64,000 nucleotides of DNA from Opisthocomus hoazin (GCF_030867145.1 NC_134419.1:6227501-6291500); one strand, 5' to 3'; numbered from the stretch's first letter, positions 42,450 through 60,069 are shown. Made by a program: numbers and translations. Notes: generated by a model from the letters alone, not told the origin.

Positions 42450-45400
42450 ATGTCGCCGGTGTGGTCGCTGGGTGCCGGGCTGCTGCTGCTGCTGCTGTGG
42501 GTGCGGCACCGGGGGCTGGAGGCCGTGCTGGTTCACCACCGCTGGGTCTTCGTCTGCCTCTTCCTCCTGCCGCTCTCCATCCTCTTCGACATCTACTACC
42601 AGCTGCGCGCCTGGGCCGTCTGGCGCCTGCACAGCGCCCCGCGGCAGCACGCCCAGCGCGTCCGCCACATCCAGGCGCAGGTGAGGCCCGGCCGGACCCC
42701 CGCGTCCTGGGGGAAGAGCCGGGGCCCGGCGGCGAGGGCTTCCCCCCCCCCCCCCCCCCCCCCCCCCCCCGCTGCCTCCCCCGGAGCCTGGGCCAAATCC
42801 AGCCTTGAATCCGGTTGTGGGGAGAAGCGAGCCAATAAAAGCCAGCGGGTGTTCCTGCCCCTGTGGTCTGGGTTTTTTTTTTCCCCTTATCTGAAACTCC
42901 TCTCGAAGTTGCGGCCTCAGCCCCTGGCAGGTGCAGGTGTGGCTGCTGTCGTGGCACCCCGAGGGGCGCGCTGCGGCTCTCCGCACGCTGACACGGCTGG
43001 GGCACGAACCTGTGTGCGCCCAGGTCACCTGGGAAAAAGTTCGTCTGGCTCAGTGCCCTGCTTTAACACCGCTTACATCCTGCTGCTCGGCGTTGTTAGC
43101 TCCGAGAGATGATTGAGGGGGAGCTGCAACTTCTCTTCCGCCCAGAAATGCAGATGGCTTTAATGTTTCTGTGCTCTCCAGTATTTATGATAACTCTGTC
43201 GCGTCTACTTCTATTTTCTTCCTTGACTCTCATGTTCATTGCAGATACAGATGGGTATTAGTGTGCGCGGAGTTGTTCTTTGAGGGTTTGGGGGTGGGTG
43301 TTTTATCACCAGCTGCAGTAGCAGTTGAGCTTTGAAGAAAATGCTACAATTGGTGTTTGTTCTCCGGATGTGAACCGCTGTGGCTTGGCAAAATTCATGG
43401 ATCATGTGTATGGCTTACACATTTTCCTTCTCAACTTTACTCTCTTTGCCTGTTCATGTTCAGGCCCAGACCATTTTTTTGGTGTGTTTAAGAGGCGTTG
43501 TTTCATTAACCTTCACGGAACTGACATTACTTATGACAGTGGTAATACCTCCCTCTGAGTATAGGTTTCCCTGTAGGTCTTTAAAACTTTCATTCTAGTT
43601 TTTGGAGTCCCGTCTCCAAAAAAACCCAAAGGCCTACGGGGTGTTAGAAATGCTTCCCTACATGACTAGACCCCTCTGGTGGTGTTTTATTTAGAAGTTC
43701 AGAGATCTGCAGAGAGAATTCCAAAGTGTTGCTGCTCAACACAGGGACATCCAGGCTTTGTTACTTGCAGGTAACATGCTTCTAGAGGAGTTACAATATT
43801 TCTGAACACTTATTTGCAGCGGGGAGGGGGGGGGGGGGGGGGGGCGCAATGGGTCTGCTCTGCATTATTGACGACATGTATGCCTTACAGCATCAGTTCA
43901 GTTGTTACCTCTTGCAGGTTCGGGAATGGAAAAACGAAGGCAGCAAAAGATACATGTGCACTGGCCGGCCTGGCTGGCTGACTGTATCACTTCGTGTCGG
44001 AAAGTACAAGAAGATTCATAAGAACATCATGATCAACTTAATGGATGTTCTGGACGTGGACAGTGAAAGACAGGTAACAAATTCGTCACAAGGCTTTCAT
44101 AATAATGACATTTACCGCTTTTTTTACTGTATTTGTAGCTGAAGAAGGGATTAGATTCCATAAAGAACAAAGTATTTTTGTAGGAGTAGACCCCACCAAA
44201 TTTCAGGTTTTACAACGTGTGCTTGGATCATTCTATCCAAAAAAAGCAGCATATGGAATTGCTTAGCTTTTATGTGCTGAAGTCTAAAAGACCAGATTGA
44301 TTTATGGTTTGGGGGACTGAGCAACAAGATGTTAAGGCAGAGGAGGAATCACTGAACAGTTTCAACTATTTTTAGTAGTGCTCTTAGGAAAGTAAGTCTC
44401 TGAATTCTGGTAACAGATGGAAGTACAATCCAGTTAGCCATGTTTTGTCATCGTTAATGCTGAACACTTAATTTGTGTTTGGTGGGGGGAATTCGGGTTT
44501 TCTGTGGTTTAGGTTGTTCGTGTGGAACCTTTGGTGACCATGGGCCAGTTGACAGCACACCTGAATCCCATGGGCTGGACCGTTCCTGTGGTTCCAGAGC
44601 TGGATGACCTTACAGTAGGTAAGGGTCGTTGTGATGAGAAAGGAGTCACTGATTTTGCTGCATTTTCATTAGCTTTTTATATAGTAACACGTTGCATTCT
44701 TTTAAAAAGTTCTGGAAATACTCTATTGAACCTTACGTTCTGTTGTGGTATTTATGTTATAAGCACTTCCTGTTTTTTCTTTTAATAGTCTTAAAAGCCA
44801 TGCCCGGAGCTTAGAAGTGGGTTTTTGTTCTGATAAACCACCTTCATTTTGGACTGTGTTTCATTTGATTTGTTATGTGCTCTCTTGATAAGGTGGCCTG
44901 ATCATGGGAACTGGCATTGAGTCTTCATCCCACATCTATGGACTTTTTCAGCACACCTGTGTGGCCTATGAACTTGTTCTTGCTGATGGAAGCCTTGTGA
45001 GATGTTCACCAGTAAGACAAAATATTACTTTGCTATCATTTACAATGTCGTTGACAGTTATTGGTATGGTTGTATGATTTAGTATGACATACTTTTTGCA
45101 GACTGAAAATTCAGACCTATTTTATGCAGTGCCTTGGTCTTGTGGTACTCTGGGTTTCCTGGTTGCAGCAGAAATAAAAATGATTCCTGCCAAGAAATAT
45201 GTCAAAATACATTATGAGCCTGTGAGAGGACTGCAGAAGATTTGTGAAAAGTTTACTGAAGAATCTAAGAAAAAGGAGAATAGTTTTGTGGAAGGACTTG
45301 TGTATTCTTTGGAAGAAGCAGTCATCATGACAGGAATCTTGACCGATGAAGCTGAGCAAAGCAAGGTAACTGAAGGGAAGTTACTCACAAAGGAAAAAAA

Positions 45401-48400
45401 CACCCCCAAAGTTTAGCTGAAGCTGTACTATATGCCAGTATAAAACCAGTATCATGAGATTGGAACAGTCTCTTAACGTGGGATTAAAAGTTAGATCTGT
45501 CCGTCAGAGTATTCTAAATTACAGCTCTTTGTTACTATGACAGAGACTGTACTCTGAATCTCTTCAGTTGACAAGAAATGACCCACTAATTTCATTCTTC
45601 TAGCAAGTAATTTAGTCTATAGCCTTTTCATTGCAGTACCTAAGGAGGAAGAGAATTATCTTTCCTCATATATGGAACAATGCTGTTTTAAATGGCAGTT
45701 ATTCAGAGTAACTCTTTTCCCAGCAAGCTTTTAATACAGTCAATATTGGGAAGACACCTCAGGGACATTTACAGGAGGGACACGCTCACTGTTCACTGCA
45801 TCCCTCAACCTGGGTGTTTCTCCTCTGCTGTAGTGAGACTTTGGGTTAATGATGGGTTGAGAGATCGATATTTTAGGAATTCAGTTCTGTCACATTCATG
45901 GTCTCATAATTAGCTGGTAACAGACAAACCTTAGCAAGCCTAATTTAAATTAAACCTGAATGGCAAGAAAGATAAGAAGGAGCTGTGCATGTGGAGAAGT
46001 GGAAGCTCCCTAGATCTCTTGTGACAGTCTCATTCAAACTGTCCCAGAGGGCACAAGGTTGATTCCTCACAGTGAAGGCATTTGGGGTCGTACTTAATGT
46101 TGTCTAGTAAGGTGTAACTGTTACCTGTGTTGGTGTTTGCGAATGAATGCCTGTTTTCTTGTAGATAAACAGAATTGGCAACTACTACAAGCCGTGGTTC
46201 TTTAAGCATGTGGAGAAGTATTTGAAAGCTGATAGGACTGGTGTAGAATACATTCCCTCAAGACATTATTACCATAGACATACACGCAGTATCTTTTGGG
46301 AGCTCCAGGTAAGACTAGTTCCAAAATTAAAATAACATCTGCAGGAGGGTACTCTGCTCTTTACCAGTGTAGGTACAATGTACCTGCTTCCCTTTGGCAG
46401 CACTTGTGTCTTTCACGGCAGTAAAATCAGTGAAGCTTATGGCAAATTTAAAAGTCCTGCTTTGGGGCAAAACAAATACAAAGGCACTTCCTTATATATA
46501 AGACGTAGCCTCCTAGTTTCTGTTGTAGTGCTTTTCTGAATTTAGACCTTAAGTACATATTTCAGCGTTAAGCTTTTATACCTACTAAGTGATTTTTAAA
46601 GACAGATGATGGAAAAAAAGTGAATGTAAAATTATGGCTGAAAACTTGCCCTGCCTAAACTCAGAATAGTAATTATGCAGTAAGGTTGTTACTTCGAATT
46701 TCATAAATGTATTAGTTGTGATGGGCATTTACGCAAAACTCTATTTGGCATTCTGCAAGATTCCCATTGCTACATTTTGAATCTCTGGAGTGAGAGACCC
46801 GATCCTTTCAGCTCCCAGAGCAGTTAATCAGGAGTTGGCTGTGCAGGAAGTACTGAAAATTTTACAGCTTTGAAATTCTTTTAAGAACTGATCTTGTATG
46901 TGTTTATTCTGGCAAGAGTTCTGTAAGTTTAGCTTCTTAAGCACTACTTCCTTAGCTGTTTTAAGATAATAGCCTGCTGTTCTCTGAACTTCGTTCTCTG
47001 AAATTATCTGGGGCCGAGTATGTCGTGATTCGTGTGACTGAAAATCAGTCGTTGTAACTAGAGGAGGCTAAGGGCAGGGCTGTGTAGCCGAGTTCAGTCC
47101 AGGCCTCTCTTATTTGTTCATATCTGTGTTATAGTTATTTAGCAAAAGTAACAGCAGTTAAATTTCTTGAAAATCTGGCTTAATATTGCTCTGAGGATTC
47201 TCAAGTATTGTCTTTTGGTTTGCTTACGCATTCTTAAGTCAAACTCTTTTTCTTTCCTCTTTAAAGGATATTATTCCTTTTGGCAATAACCCTGTTTTCC
47301 GTTACCTGTTTGGCTGGATGGTTCCTCCAAAAATCTCTTTGTTAAAACTCACCCAAGGAGAAGCTATTCGAAAGCTGTATGAGCAACACCATGTTGTACA
47401 GGACATGTTGGTGCCAATGAAGAGCCTTGAAAAATCTATCCAAACCTTCCACGTTGACCTTAATGTAAGAACACATGTTCTTAAAATGCGGCGAACCTTG
47501 CACTGTGTGTAATCAGAACTGTGACTGTTCATCTTAAGACGTAATAGTCTGCGTGTGTAGAAGGTCATGATTGTATCCTGGGGAGTACTGTGCTTTGCGA
47601 GTCTGTGGTGCAAGGCCGCAGAAGAAATGAACGCAGCTTTCTGAAAAAAAGAATTTTAAAAAAGGGAGATTCAGACTTTAGTAGAAGGCCAGCACTTCTC
47701 AGATTTTATCACTTAGTAAAGTGAACTGATTTTTCTTTCACTTAAAATGTCTGGCGGTCTCACTAAACCCAGCTGTGGGAATTAAATTCCCTTTCTTGCT
47801 TTTATTTCTGAATTTATTTTAGTTAGTATGAGAAGTACAAATGTGGCAATTTCAGTTTTGGACTGACCTGGAAAAGAAAGCTCTTCATTCTCTTTTTACT
47901 CAGAATGTTTACTCAGTTGTTGCTTTGGGATCAGGGATGGTGGGTTTTTTTCAAGTATTTAAGGGGGAGGAGATGTAATTCTAGGAGGACGCAGCACAAA
48001 TTCTGAGCATCTCGATCGGTCTGTGGTACAGTCATTAGAAAGTGTAGCTAAGAACCACGGCAAGTCAATCAGAAAAGAAGAGCTGTGTAAAATTCAATCC
48101 CAAATTGGGAAGAAATCCTCTTAACTCTTCATTTTGTCACCAGTATTAAGAGATAGCTTAAAGGATTATTTTGTTAAAAATAAGTGATAAAGTGTTTTCT
48201 TACCTCTGCAGGTGTACCCTCTTTGGTTATGTCCTTTCATATTGCCCAATAATCCTGGTATGGTCCACCCAAAAGGGGATGAAGCAGAACTCTACGTGGA
48301 TATAGGAGCTTATGGAGAGCCCAAAAGCAAACAATTTGAAGCCAGGGCTTCAATGAGGCAAATGGAAAAGTTTGTAAGAAGTGTGCACGGGTAAGGATCC

Positions 48401-50823
48401 CATTTCTTAGAACAGTAATAATGCCATATAATTTACACTGTGTAGTTTAATCACAGTTATTTATTCCCACAGCACTTTAATGTTGCAATAATTTAACAAC
48501 CACAGTAACTGAAGACTAATTTTATTTACTGATTTTGATGTTGCGATTTCATTATTTGATTGCAAAACCAACCAACCAAACGAGCACATTGGCTGACGTT
48601 CTTGCAGCGTATCTGGGAGCGGGGTAGCTTCAGGTCACCGGCGCGTCCTTTCAGCTCCAGGCTGCTCTGGGAGTAGGGTCTCTGCTGCACCAAAATACAT
48701 CCACACACCCAGGTGCAGAAAGAGCTCAGCAGGTCGGTACTGGCTGCGCACAAACCAGTTGCTGTCCAGGAGCGGTGTTAGTGGGGCTCAGTGTCAGCTC
48801 TTGGCGAGGCTGGCCAGCCCAGCCCTCAGGAAGGCAGCCGCTGGGATGGCGTAGCAAGGCTGGCTTGTTTCAGGCCGGTTCAGAGCAGGGGCAGAGCAAG
48901 TGCTGCTTTGGCCGCAGCAGGCCGCAGTCCCTCCAGGAATCCCGCAGGCTGTTAAAGTCTGGACAGCTTCCCTGCCTGCCCTTGGGACTTTTCTGTTCCC
49001 TGCAGCCCTTGCAGCGTCATGCTGCAGTTCTGCCCCGTCCTTGCACTGGTGTGTCCTTGCACGAGGAGGCCAGCCTTGACCATTCCCTGCGGTCCCTGTG
49101 TGGTGGCAGGAGGCTTTCCTTCCCCACAACTTGTGCTTCCATAGCTTCCTTTCCCCTCCCCTGATTCTTACTCCACAGGGCCGCAGTAGGTGTGAGATAT
49201 GTGCCCACCATCTGTCACAAACTCACGCCAGCCCAATTTGCTGTAGTAGTGTCAGTGGAGAAGCAGTTACAGGCTTGTTTCTCAGAAACAAAAAACAACT
49301 ACACGGTATTTTTACACCATCAGTATGATTTATCCACATCTCTGTTTTGACCTACTTCTCGGTCTAATGGCGATTACATCCCTTGTGGCTGAGTAACAAT
49401 GGTGAGTCTGCTTCAAGATGATTGTAAATGACCTTTAGCTGCAATAAGTGATCGGCCAGAGAACAAAGCAAGTGGAAGTTAATTTTAAGCTTTTTTTAAT
49501 TAACTTGAAATTAGACTTTTAATTTAAAGTTCTTTACTAGCAAAGTTTTGTCCCTTCTCTGCCTGTCACTGGGAAACGAACAATGGATAAATGCTTAACT
49601 CACAGTTTCGTAATCACACACAACAGAGCTTTTATGTAACAGTTTGTGTTTTACTGCTGTACTCTGATGCTGGCTGCATTTTGGAGAGCACAGTATGAAA
49701 GTAAGGAAGAGTCCACAGATAAATAAGGATTTCATTTATTTTTGTAAATGGACCTTTGCTACACTGTGCTTCATCTACACTATGAATTTATCTTCTCGGC
49801 CTGGTCGGATTTGGCAGGCTTTTGCCTTCCTAGCTAGATTCTCGATGTCCAGTTCAAAGAAACCACAAAGAGTCAAAGAACGTATTGCTCATCTGCCTTC
49901 AATGCATTTTGTAACGCAGGGTAATACGAGGCGCCGTGACTGTACCTCCGTGGATCATAGGAAAGCGTGCAGGAAGAAGACTTTTTTTTTTTGAAGCTAG
50001 AATTAAAAGGTTTTGAATGGAAGAAAAAGGAAAGCAGGCTTTCAAGAGTAGTTAGGAAAATATTTATAAGGGAGGATTTAGGCTATGTGTGGTTTTCTGT
50101 GCACGGGGCCAGACTCTTGATTTGGGGGAAGTTCTCTCTGGACTTGGGTTTCTGTGAACACAAGTTGTTAGAATACAGCTGGTCAGAAGATTTGGCTGCA
50201 CGTGGTTAGGATGTCTAAACGTGAACCACTGTTTCATATGCATTTTTTAGTCCTTCCCCTTTTCTCTCTGTAGCAGCAAAACAAATGAAAGTATCAATAC
50301 ATTGATGGCTAAAGAAGTGTTCTGAACCATATTTTAAAAGGAACAGTGACTTTGTTTTCTTTTGCCATCTTCCCCTTCACCAAAATGACTCTAGCAATAT
50401 TCTGCTCTTTTCAGCATTACACGTTAATTCCTCTTGGAAAAGAGATTATGATAATGGTAAATCCACAGAACAGAATTGGCTGAGTGTCCCGGTGTAATCC
50501 ATGTGACCAATTATATTTGCTTGTTTTTAAGAAATATTGTGAATGGGGTTTTTTGTTGAATATTTGCTATTCATAGCTTGCCCTGATTTTTTTTTTTTAA
50601 TATTCTGTTTCAAATCTTGTGGCACAGTTAATATTGAATCTCTGTCTCTTCCCCCCGGCCCCGCTCCAGTTTCCAGATGCTGTATGCAGATTGCTATATG
50701 ACCCGTGAGGAGTTCTGGGACATGTTTGATGGTTCGTTATACCACAAGCTGAGGGAGCAGATGAATTGCAAGGATGCCTTTCCAGAAGTGTATGACAAAA
50801 TCTGCAAAGCTGCGAGGCACTGA
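42450..50823 (+). CDS. DHCR24: Delta(24)-sterol reductase (24-dehydrocholesterol reductase, seladin-1)
   Basis: FAD-dependent, NADPH-using ER enzyme that reduces the C24-25 double bond of desmosterol, the last step to cholesterol in the Bloch route. Exons: 42450-42680, 43918-44073, 44513-44618, 44893-45011, 45102-45365, 46165-46308, 47267-47464, 48212-48390, 50670-50823. All have GT-AG borders and compatible phases. They total 1551 bp, or 516 aa, equal to human. An N-terminal membrane anchor ([18 protein letters not shown]) comes first. The FAD-binding PCMH domain follows with [28 protein letters not shown] and [16 protein letters not shown]. The catalytic region has [28 protein letters not shown] and [20 protein letters not shown]. 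The protein ends [10 protein letters not shown]. No damage is seen. The start has a fair Kozak context and matches the human N-terminus in length. Confidence 0.98.
42742..42770. repeat. Poly-C run (29) in DHCR24 intron 1
   Basis: An uninterrupted run of 29 C lies about 60 bp after the exon 1 donor. It is prone to i-motif or G-quadruplex folding and to length error in sequencing. Confidence 0.9.
43826..43844. repeat. Poly-G run (19) in DHCR24 intron 1
   Basis: GGGGA followed by 19 G lies about 73 bp before the exon 2 acceptor. It could form a G-quadruplex in the transcript near the splice site. Confidence 0.9.
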
Positions 50824-52930
50824 GCCTGGGTCATCTAAGCAAGCAATCAGGGAAAGATTAATTTACCTATAGCTAGTCAGTATATCCTTAAAAAAAAAAA
50901 GCTTTATTGCTCTCCAAATAAGCTTCTTCTTGTTGATGTTTAAAGGTATGAATTCCTGCTTTATGAGTTTATGTTTAGTATGTCTTCATATGTTTTAAAA
51001 CCAATTTTCGAAACTCAAAGTGATTGTTTTTAAGAACTCTTAAGTGCTAGCCTTTGTATCTGATGTCGTGACATAGGTGAATTCACCTATTTCCGAGCAT
51101 AAGAAACATAATTGGAAAGGAAGAAGATGCTGGAGTTACACCAGCTGTATACTGTAGCTGTATTTAAACTTACTTTTGAAAATGACAGGGAGGGCTTAGA
51201 AATGGGTGCCAAAGGTGAACACATTGTCAGATTAATTGTGATGTTAAATACATTTGCCTCCTGTGGGTAACCTGTAGAGCAGCTTAGCAATGGTACCGCA
51301 GTCTTCCGGCTGTACAGCGCTGCACGGTGTTGGGTGGTGCTTCGCTGCTTGGGGTGTACCGTGCTGTAATCTCAACAGAGCCATTCGACTCCCTGACAGT
51401 GGCTTCGGTTTCAAAGCTGAGTGTTGAGGTGTGAAGAAAATGCTTTTTACTTGTGCCTATCAGATTTGTACTGATTTTGATTATAAAGTGCAAGTGGATA
51501 TAGGTTTTAGGTACTTTTCAATTGGTCAACAGCGCCTTGGTTTTTGTCCCAAAATATCAGTGTTCTGGCTCTGTAGACTACAGAGAAAGTTGCTGCTATC
51601 TCATATAGACAAGTATTAATTTCATTTTTTACTCATTGTGAGTCAGTTTATTTGGATTGTTCTTGGTTTTGGTTTTGGTGGTTTTTTTGGGGTTTTGGTT
51701 GTTGCTTAATTTTAGTGCCTTATAAATACTCACTTGGAGGAAGATGTGGGTTGTTTTGGACCGCTCCGTCCTGGCCGGTAGGAAGTCAAAGCTTTGTTTA
51801 TACGAGGTCTGTTAGAGCAAGTGGCTGTGGATAAGAAGAACTCTTGTTGTGAATCTCGATACACACAGGCTTTGGTTTTGACTCGAGTGACATTTTTGCT
51901 TTTCATTTTAGCTGGATTAGATTGATAGGCCTTGTAAAAGGACAGTTTCAGTCACCTGAGGGGAAATCAGTAGTCAGTGCTGTTCAGTTCCCCTTCTGCT
52001 GCACACTGTTGAAAATGGCACAGTCACACACTTCGTACAGCCAAGCGTAGAAGTGTGGAAATGTTTTCATCCTGTAGCCAGAAACATGGTTCCAACCAAG
52101 CCTGTGTCTTGTCCAAGCAGTACTTTAAATTGTTACTTGAAACCTTACTGAGCTTGAGGGAAACAAGTAATTTTCTGGAGGCTTGTGTCGGGGGTAATGT
52201 GAAGGTGCCAGAGGGAGGCATAATTTTATATGAGTGCTAAACCAATGATTTTATTTATTGATAGATGGATGTTTATGGTCCACATGAAACCAATGATAAA
52301 GCAGTAACAAGAATAAGTCTGGCCTGTTACTCAGTGATGCACACTGGGCAAATCATGTGCAAATAAGGCACCCCTTAACATCCCGTGCAGGGGACTGGTA
52401 GCAGGGGCAGCCTGCCTAGGGGAGACGCAGCCACCGCAGAGCTGCCCCAGCCAGAGCAGGGCAGCGGAGCTATGTCAGTGATCCAGCAGTGTCTGCTACC
52501 CCGTTCCAGGCTTCTGGGGACACCGGGAGGCAAGCGCTGCTTCTCAGGGTGGAACCGGCCTTCCTGCCCCTGGCGGGGAGCGGAACAAGAGCCGGTGCCT
52601 CGTCACTGGGGCAAAGCTGCGGCTTAGCCCAGTGCTTGTAAGATGATCTGCACAGAGCAAGAATGGGTTACGTTAGCTTTTAAAGGGCGATGTTAAACCA
52701 GCTAGAGGATATGCAAATACTTTTACTTAGGTAGCGTTTCTCTCACTTATGTACTGATGATCTTTAGGTATGCACTGTATTTGGGTTTTCACTCCTTAAT
52801 TTATTGGCAAACTTTGTATGACGTGATTGGGTACTGTACCTGTATCGGTCACATACATGCATAACTGCTGATGCTCTTCATTTTTGGTTTTATGGGCTGT
52901 TTAAAATAAAGATCTAGCCAGCATACTGTT
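50824..52930 (+). other. DHCR24: DHCR24 3' UTR
   Basis: AT-rich sequence runs from the stop codon to AATAAA at 52905-52910, giving a 3' UTR of about 2.1 kb. No transposon or other gene is visible in it. Confidence 0.75.
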
Positions 52931-52934
52931 CAAA

Positions 52935-55880
52935 GTGGTGTCTTCTAATGAGCAATTGCTTACTTTTCAACAGCTGCGTTTATCATCTCTGGTGCTTACT
53001 GTATTGTCACAAATGGTCAGCGATTAACAAGAAAAGCTGTTGTCTGGGTGAAAGATCAGAGGCTGTGGGAGCTGGCTGGGAGATGAGGAGCCCAGTGCTG
53101 CAAAACAGCTTTGGAGGAATGTCTTTGAAGTCTGTGAGTCTGCACTTATCTCTGCCCCAAGACACACCTGTGCAAAACAAACACATCACGGCTGAGCCCT
53201 AACCCTTCGGTCACGCCCCGCATAGCCTCACCGTGCCAATTACCCTGATTTTCTACCCCACACCTCATTCTTTCCCTGTGATGTTTTGTCCAAAGAGGAC
53301 AAAACCCCATTTTGGATTTAGGTGCTACAGCCCTGACATGGATAGCTACTTCATTCTTCTCACTTCACGCTAATAAATCTAATCCCTGGTTCGAATGAGC
53401 AGCCACAGAAGCGAGGATAAGGATTCAGTGCACTCTTCAGCCTGAGGAGTTTCACACCCGCATCTTTGGCTTCCTTGAAAAACGCCTCCGCAGCAGCGCT
53501 GTGGGCTGAGTCGGAGGAATTCCTGCCTCCCCCTTGGTTGCAGCTGATGCGTCCTCTTCAGTGCTCTCCTCCCAGAGAGAAGGTCCTGGGCTTTCTCCCA
53601 AAATCCAGGCTGCTGAATGCCTCGGCCCCAGAGAAACCGCAGTGCAGGTGCCAAAGCCCTGCGTTCCGGTAGTCGCATTTGGTGTTGGCCCTGGCTCATG
53701 CTGCCTTTCACAACCCTCTCATCACCCCAGCGTGTTTCTGTAGCCTGCACGTGCCCGTCCCTCCTCAGGCATTTCCCTTCAGGGACCTCCTCCCTCCTTT
53801 GCTTGCCTCTCTGGAACAATCATCGGGATTGCCTTAAATCACTGCAGTTTTACCTGTGTTCAATTATCCCCCCCACCAAAGGATAATTGCAGATTAATTA
53901 GCATACCTAATCAGCCACAACTAACATGTAATTACACCTAGATTTAATTATTCCGGTCTGGTCTAAACACTAGTACGAGGCTTCATAAAGGTTAACTCGA
54001 AGTGAACCAGCGTACTCCCAGCACATTTTTACGGCCGTCCTTTATCACTGCCAACGAAGTTGTTACCATCTAGGTGTTATCATCCTACGAAGTTTGGAAC
54101 GATGGCACTAAATTCCCCGTAATTCCCTCCAGCTGCTTACAAACGTCGTTAACTCAAGTGAAGCAGCACGTTCCAGCTTGCGCCGCAGACCCTCGCACGT
54201 CGATACTCTAAAGATGGCCGGGGACGGGTCCGTAGGCAGCTGCCCGAGGCCTGGCTGCTCGAACCCCGTCCCCACAGTACTGCTTCCTCAGCTCCCCGCT
54301 GAGTTCTACCGGGGGGCTTCACCTGTGGTAACGCCACCATGCCCACACCAGCTACACGATTTCTTTAATTAGCATCGTTTGAAAGGCAGTGTTCAGCACC
54401 GCGTGCGCAGCGCGTGGCAGCAGGCCTCCCCTTGGAGGCTGTGCTGTACCTGGCATCCTCTTCTCAGACGTGTCACTGTTATAAAGGCCGAGGTGGAAAT
54501 GAGGAATGACTCAACAGAAAAGCTAGGCTGCTTGTTGTCTGGGAGTGTTTTATTACCACAGAGCAAGGCTTGAGTTGTCTCCTATCTCCTGCCTTGCCTG
54601 CCAGCACGCTGGATTTTCACCTGCCCCGTCCCGTCCGCTGGCGCGTCAGCCTGTTACGCACTGATCTGGGCTTCCCAGCACCACCTTACGCTTGGAAAAC
54701 GGCAGTGATTCCTTCAGAGCTCTCTGGACAGTGGGGAGCAGAAACCAAATCACACCAATTGTTTTTACCAACAGGCTTGAGCCGCTCGCTGTGGAAAGAG
54801 GATGTGATTCAGTGAGCTCAAATTATTGGCTGGATTAATCTCATTAGTCTTAACGAGCATGGAGGTGAACAGAGCTCTTAAAAGCCTGGCTATTCCCTGC
54901 AAAATGTGGCTGTGGCTTGAAAAGTGATTTTAGAGCTTGTGCTATTTGATCAGAGAGATGCGCTTGAATTCCAAGCCCTGCTCGCCGCTCAGATTTCTGT
55001 TTTATTCCTACTGGAAGTGCAAAATTAACAAAGCTGGGCAATATTGAAAGCCAAATTTCATTATGCTTTCTCCATCACAGGAGTGCTAACTTCTGGCTGC
55101 CCCGCTGAAAGCTGCCGAGTTATATTCAGCCAAAGGTGATTTCTAACTCCTCTCTGGAGATCAAGACAGAGCTTTGCAGAGCTGTCAGCCCGTAGTGCCA
55201 CCGCAGCAGTTCGCTAATCTTGGCCGCGAGCAAAGGTGAGAGCGGAGGGCTGTCCCGAGGCCTCTCATTAGTGCAGTTCCCAACTGCCTCGCAGGGCTTT
55301 CATACTAGAGGTTTCAAAGCCCTCTGCGGTGGAAGTGAGCCTTGTTATCTTCCTTCCTCAGGTGGGTAAACCAAGGCACGGCCTGAGTAGGTGATTTTTG
55401 TTTGGGGCCGTTGAGCCAGCGCGGGCACTGGGAATTTCACACAGCCTGATTATCTGTCCACCTCCCGGGTCCTTCCCAGGCTGCCTCCTCCACCTCGGTG
55501 GAAACTACTTGCCTACAACTCCACTGCAGGCAAATTGCATTTCGCAAGATGCAACAACCACCTTGGCATCTGTGCAGGGCCTTGAGAGCCAGCAGCTCTT
55601 CAACCCTCCCACCACTCCTACGCGGTGGGGAAGCACGCAGGTCTCCTCGCTTTCCCAGGAGGGGAGAGGTGCAGCGATACCAACCTCCCCATCCACGGAG
55701 GGAACCTGCGGTGGGGCTGGTGGGCGTTTCTCAGCCCTGACCCAGTGCTTTAACTACACAATCATCCCACCTCACAGCAGTTGTAGTGTCAGTAACGTGC
55801 GCTCGGTCTCCCAGAGCTGCTCAAGATGATTTTCCTGTAGGCCGGTGCGAAACCGCTTACAGCCCCCTTGTCTGTCAGAC
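52935..55880. other. DHCR24-CIMAP2 spacer, may hold the last CIMAP2 exon
   Basis: DHCR24 (+) and CIMAP2 (-) are tail-to-tail here. The - strand has AATAAA near 54998 and 54546. Either could end CIMAP2 if its last exon lies in this stretch. No other gene or repeat is recognised. Confidence 0.45.
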
Positions 55881-59198
<3,318 letters not shown>

Positions 59199-59800
59199 CT
59201 GCAACACGGAGCCGGAGCGCTGGCGTCAGCAGCGCCGGGACCGGAGCACGAGGCTCAGCCAGCCGTGGCTCCGCAGCCAGGTGAAGAGGGGCGATTAGGG
59301 GAGGTGGACACAGGGATCTGCTGCGCCACGTCCCGCTCCCCACCAGGAAGGTGCCCACAAGCCCCAGCACGAGCAGCCCATGTCCCACACTTCCACCCTG
59401 GGCTGCTCCCAGCCTGCGCTGCGTGTCCTGGACCATCGTGCGCAAAAAGTCCCCGTGCAAGAAGCTGCTTCCCGGTGGTCTGTACGTGAGGAGACCCACA
59501 CCACTAAACCCAGCTCTCCCCACGCAGCCAGGCAAGCCCGGCCGGTGGCCTCACCTGGCTGCCCATGTCCCCGGGGAGCGCCTGCAGCCCCGCGCCAGCA
59601 GCTCTGGTCCCTGAGGACTGCAGGAGTGGTGGCCACGGCAGCCATCACGGTGGCACCCAGCATCCCGGTTCCCCAGGGAACATCCCCTCCCGGGAGCAGA
59701 CAGGGCCAGCAGACAGCACACTGCAGGGATCCTGGTTGTAACGGAGACTCCCAGCCTGACTCAAGCAACAGACTCAGGGCTTGATCCAACCGTTTATCAA
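59199..59800 (-). other. CIMAP2: Region expected to hold CIMAP2 5' exons
   Basis: The first resolved block starts with a 3' splice site at 59199-59200, so earlier exons must exist. A weak candidate is near 59430-59520 (frame with GSSFLHGDFLRTMVQ, compare the family's GxFxxK segment). I could not define exon borders or a start codon. Confidence 0.35.
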
Positions 59801-60069
59801 GCTGTCATAGGGACAAATTATCTCTAACCTGCTAAAAAATACACTGTTAAAGCAACAACCCAACCTGCCAGTCCCGCTTTGGGCAATAAAACTATGTTCT
59901 TGGTGCTTGTGTTCTCCGTGGCGCTGCTCTGATAGATCATGGAGTCCTCCAACGTGCAGGACAGAGGCAGGAGAAATGGATTTTTCCAGCAGAAGGGGGA
60001 GCCCAAACTCGTCTGTGTAAAACCCACCCCCGGCCCCTACGCACACGTAACTCACAGTGTGAAGCACCC

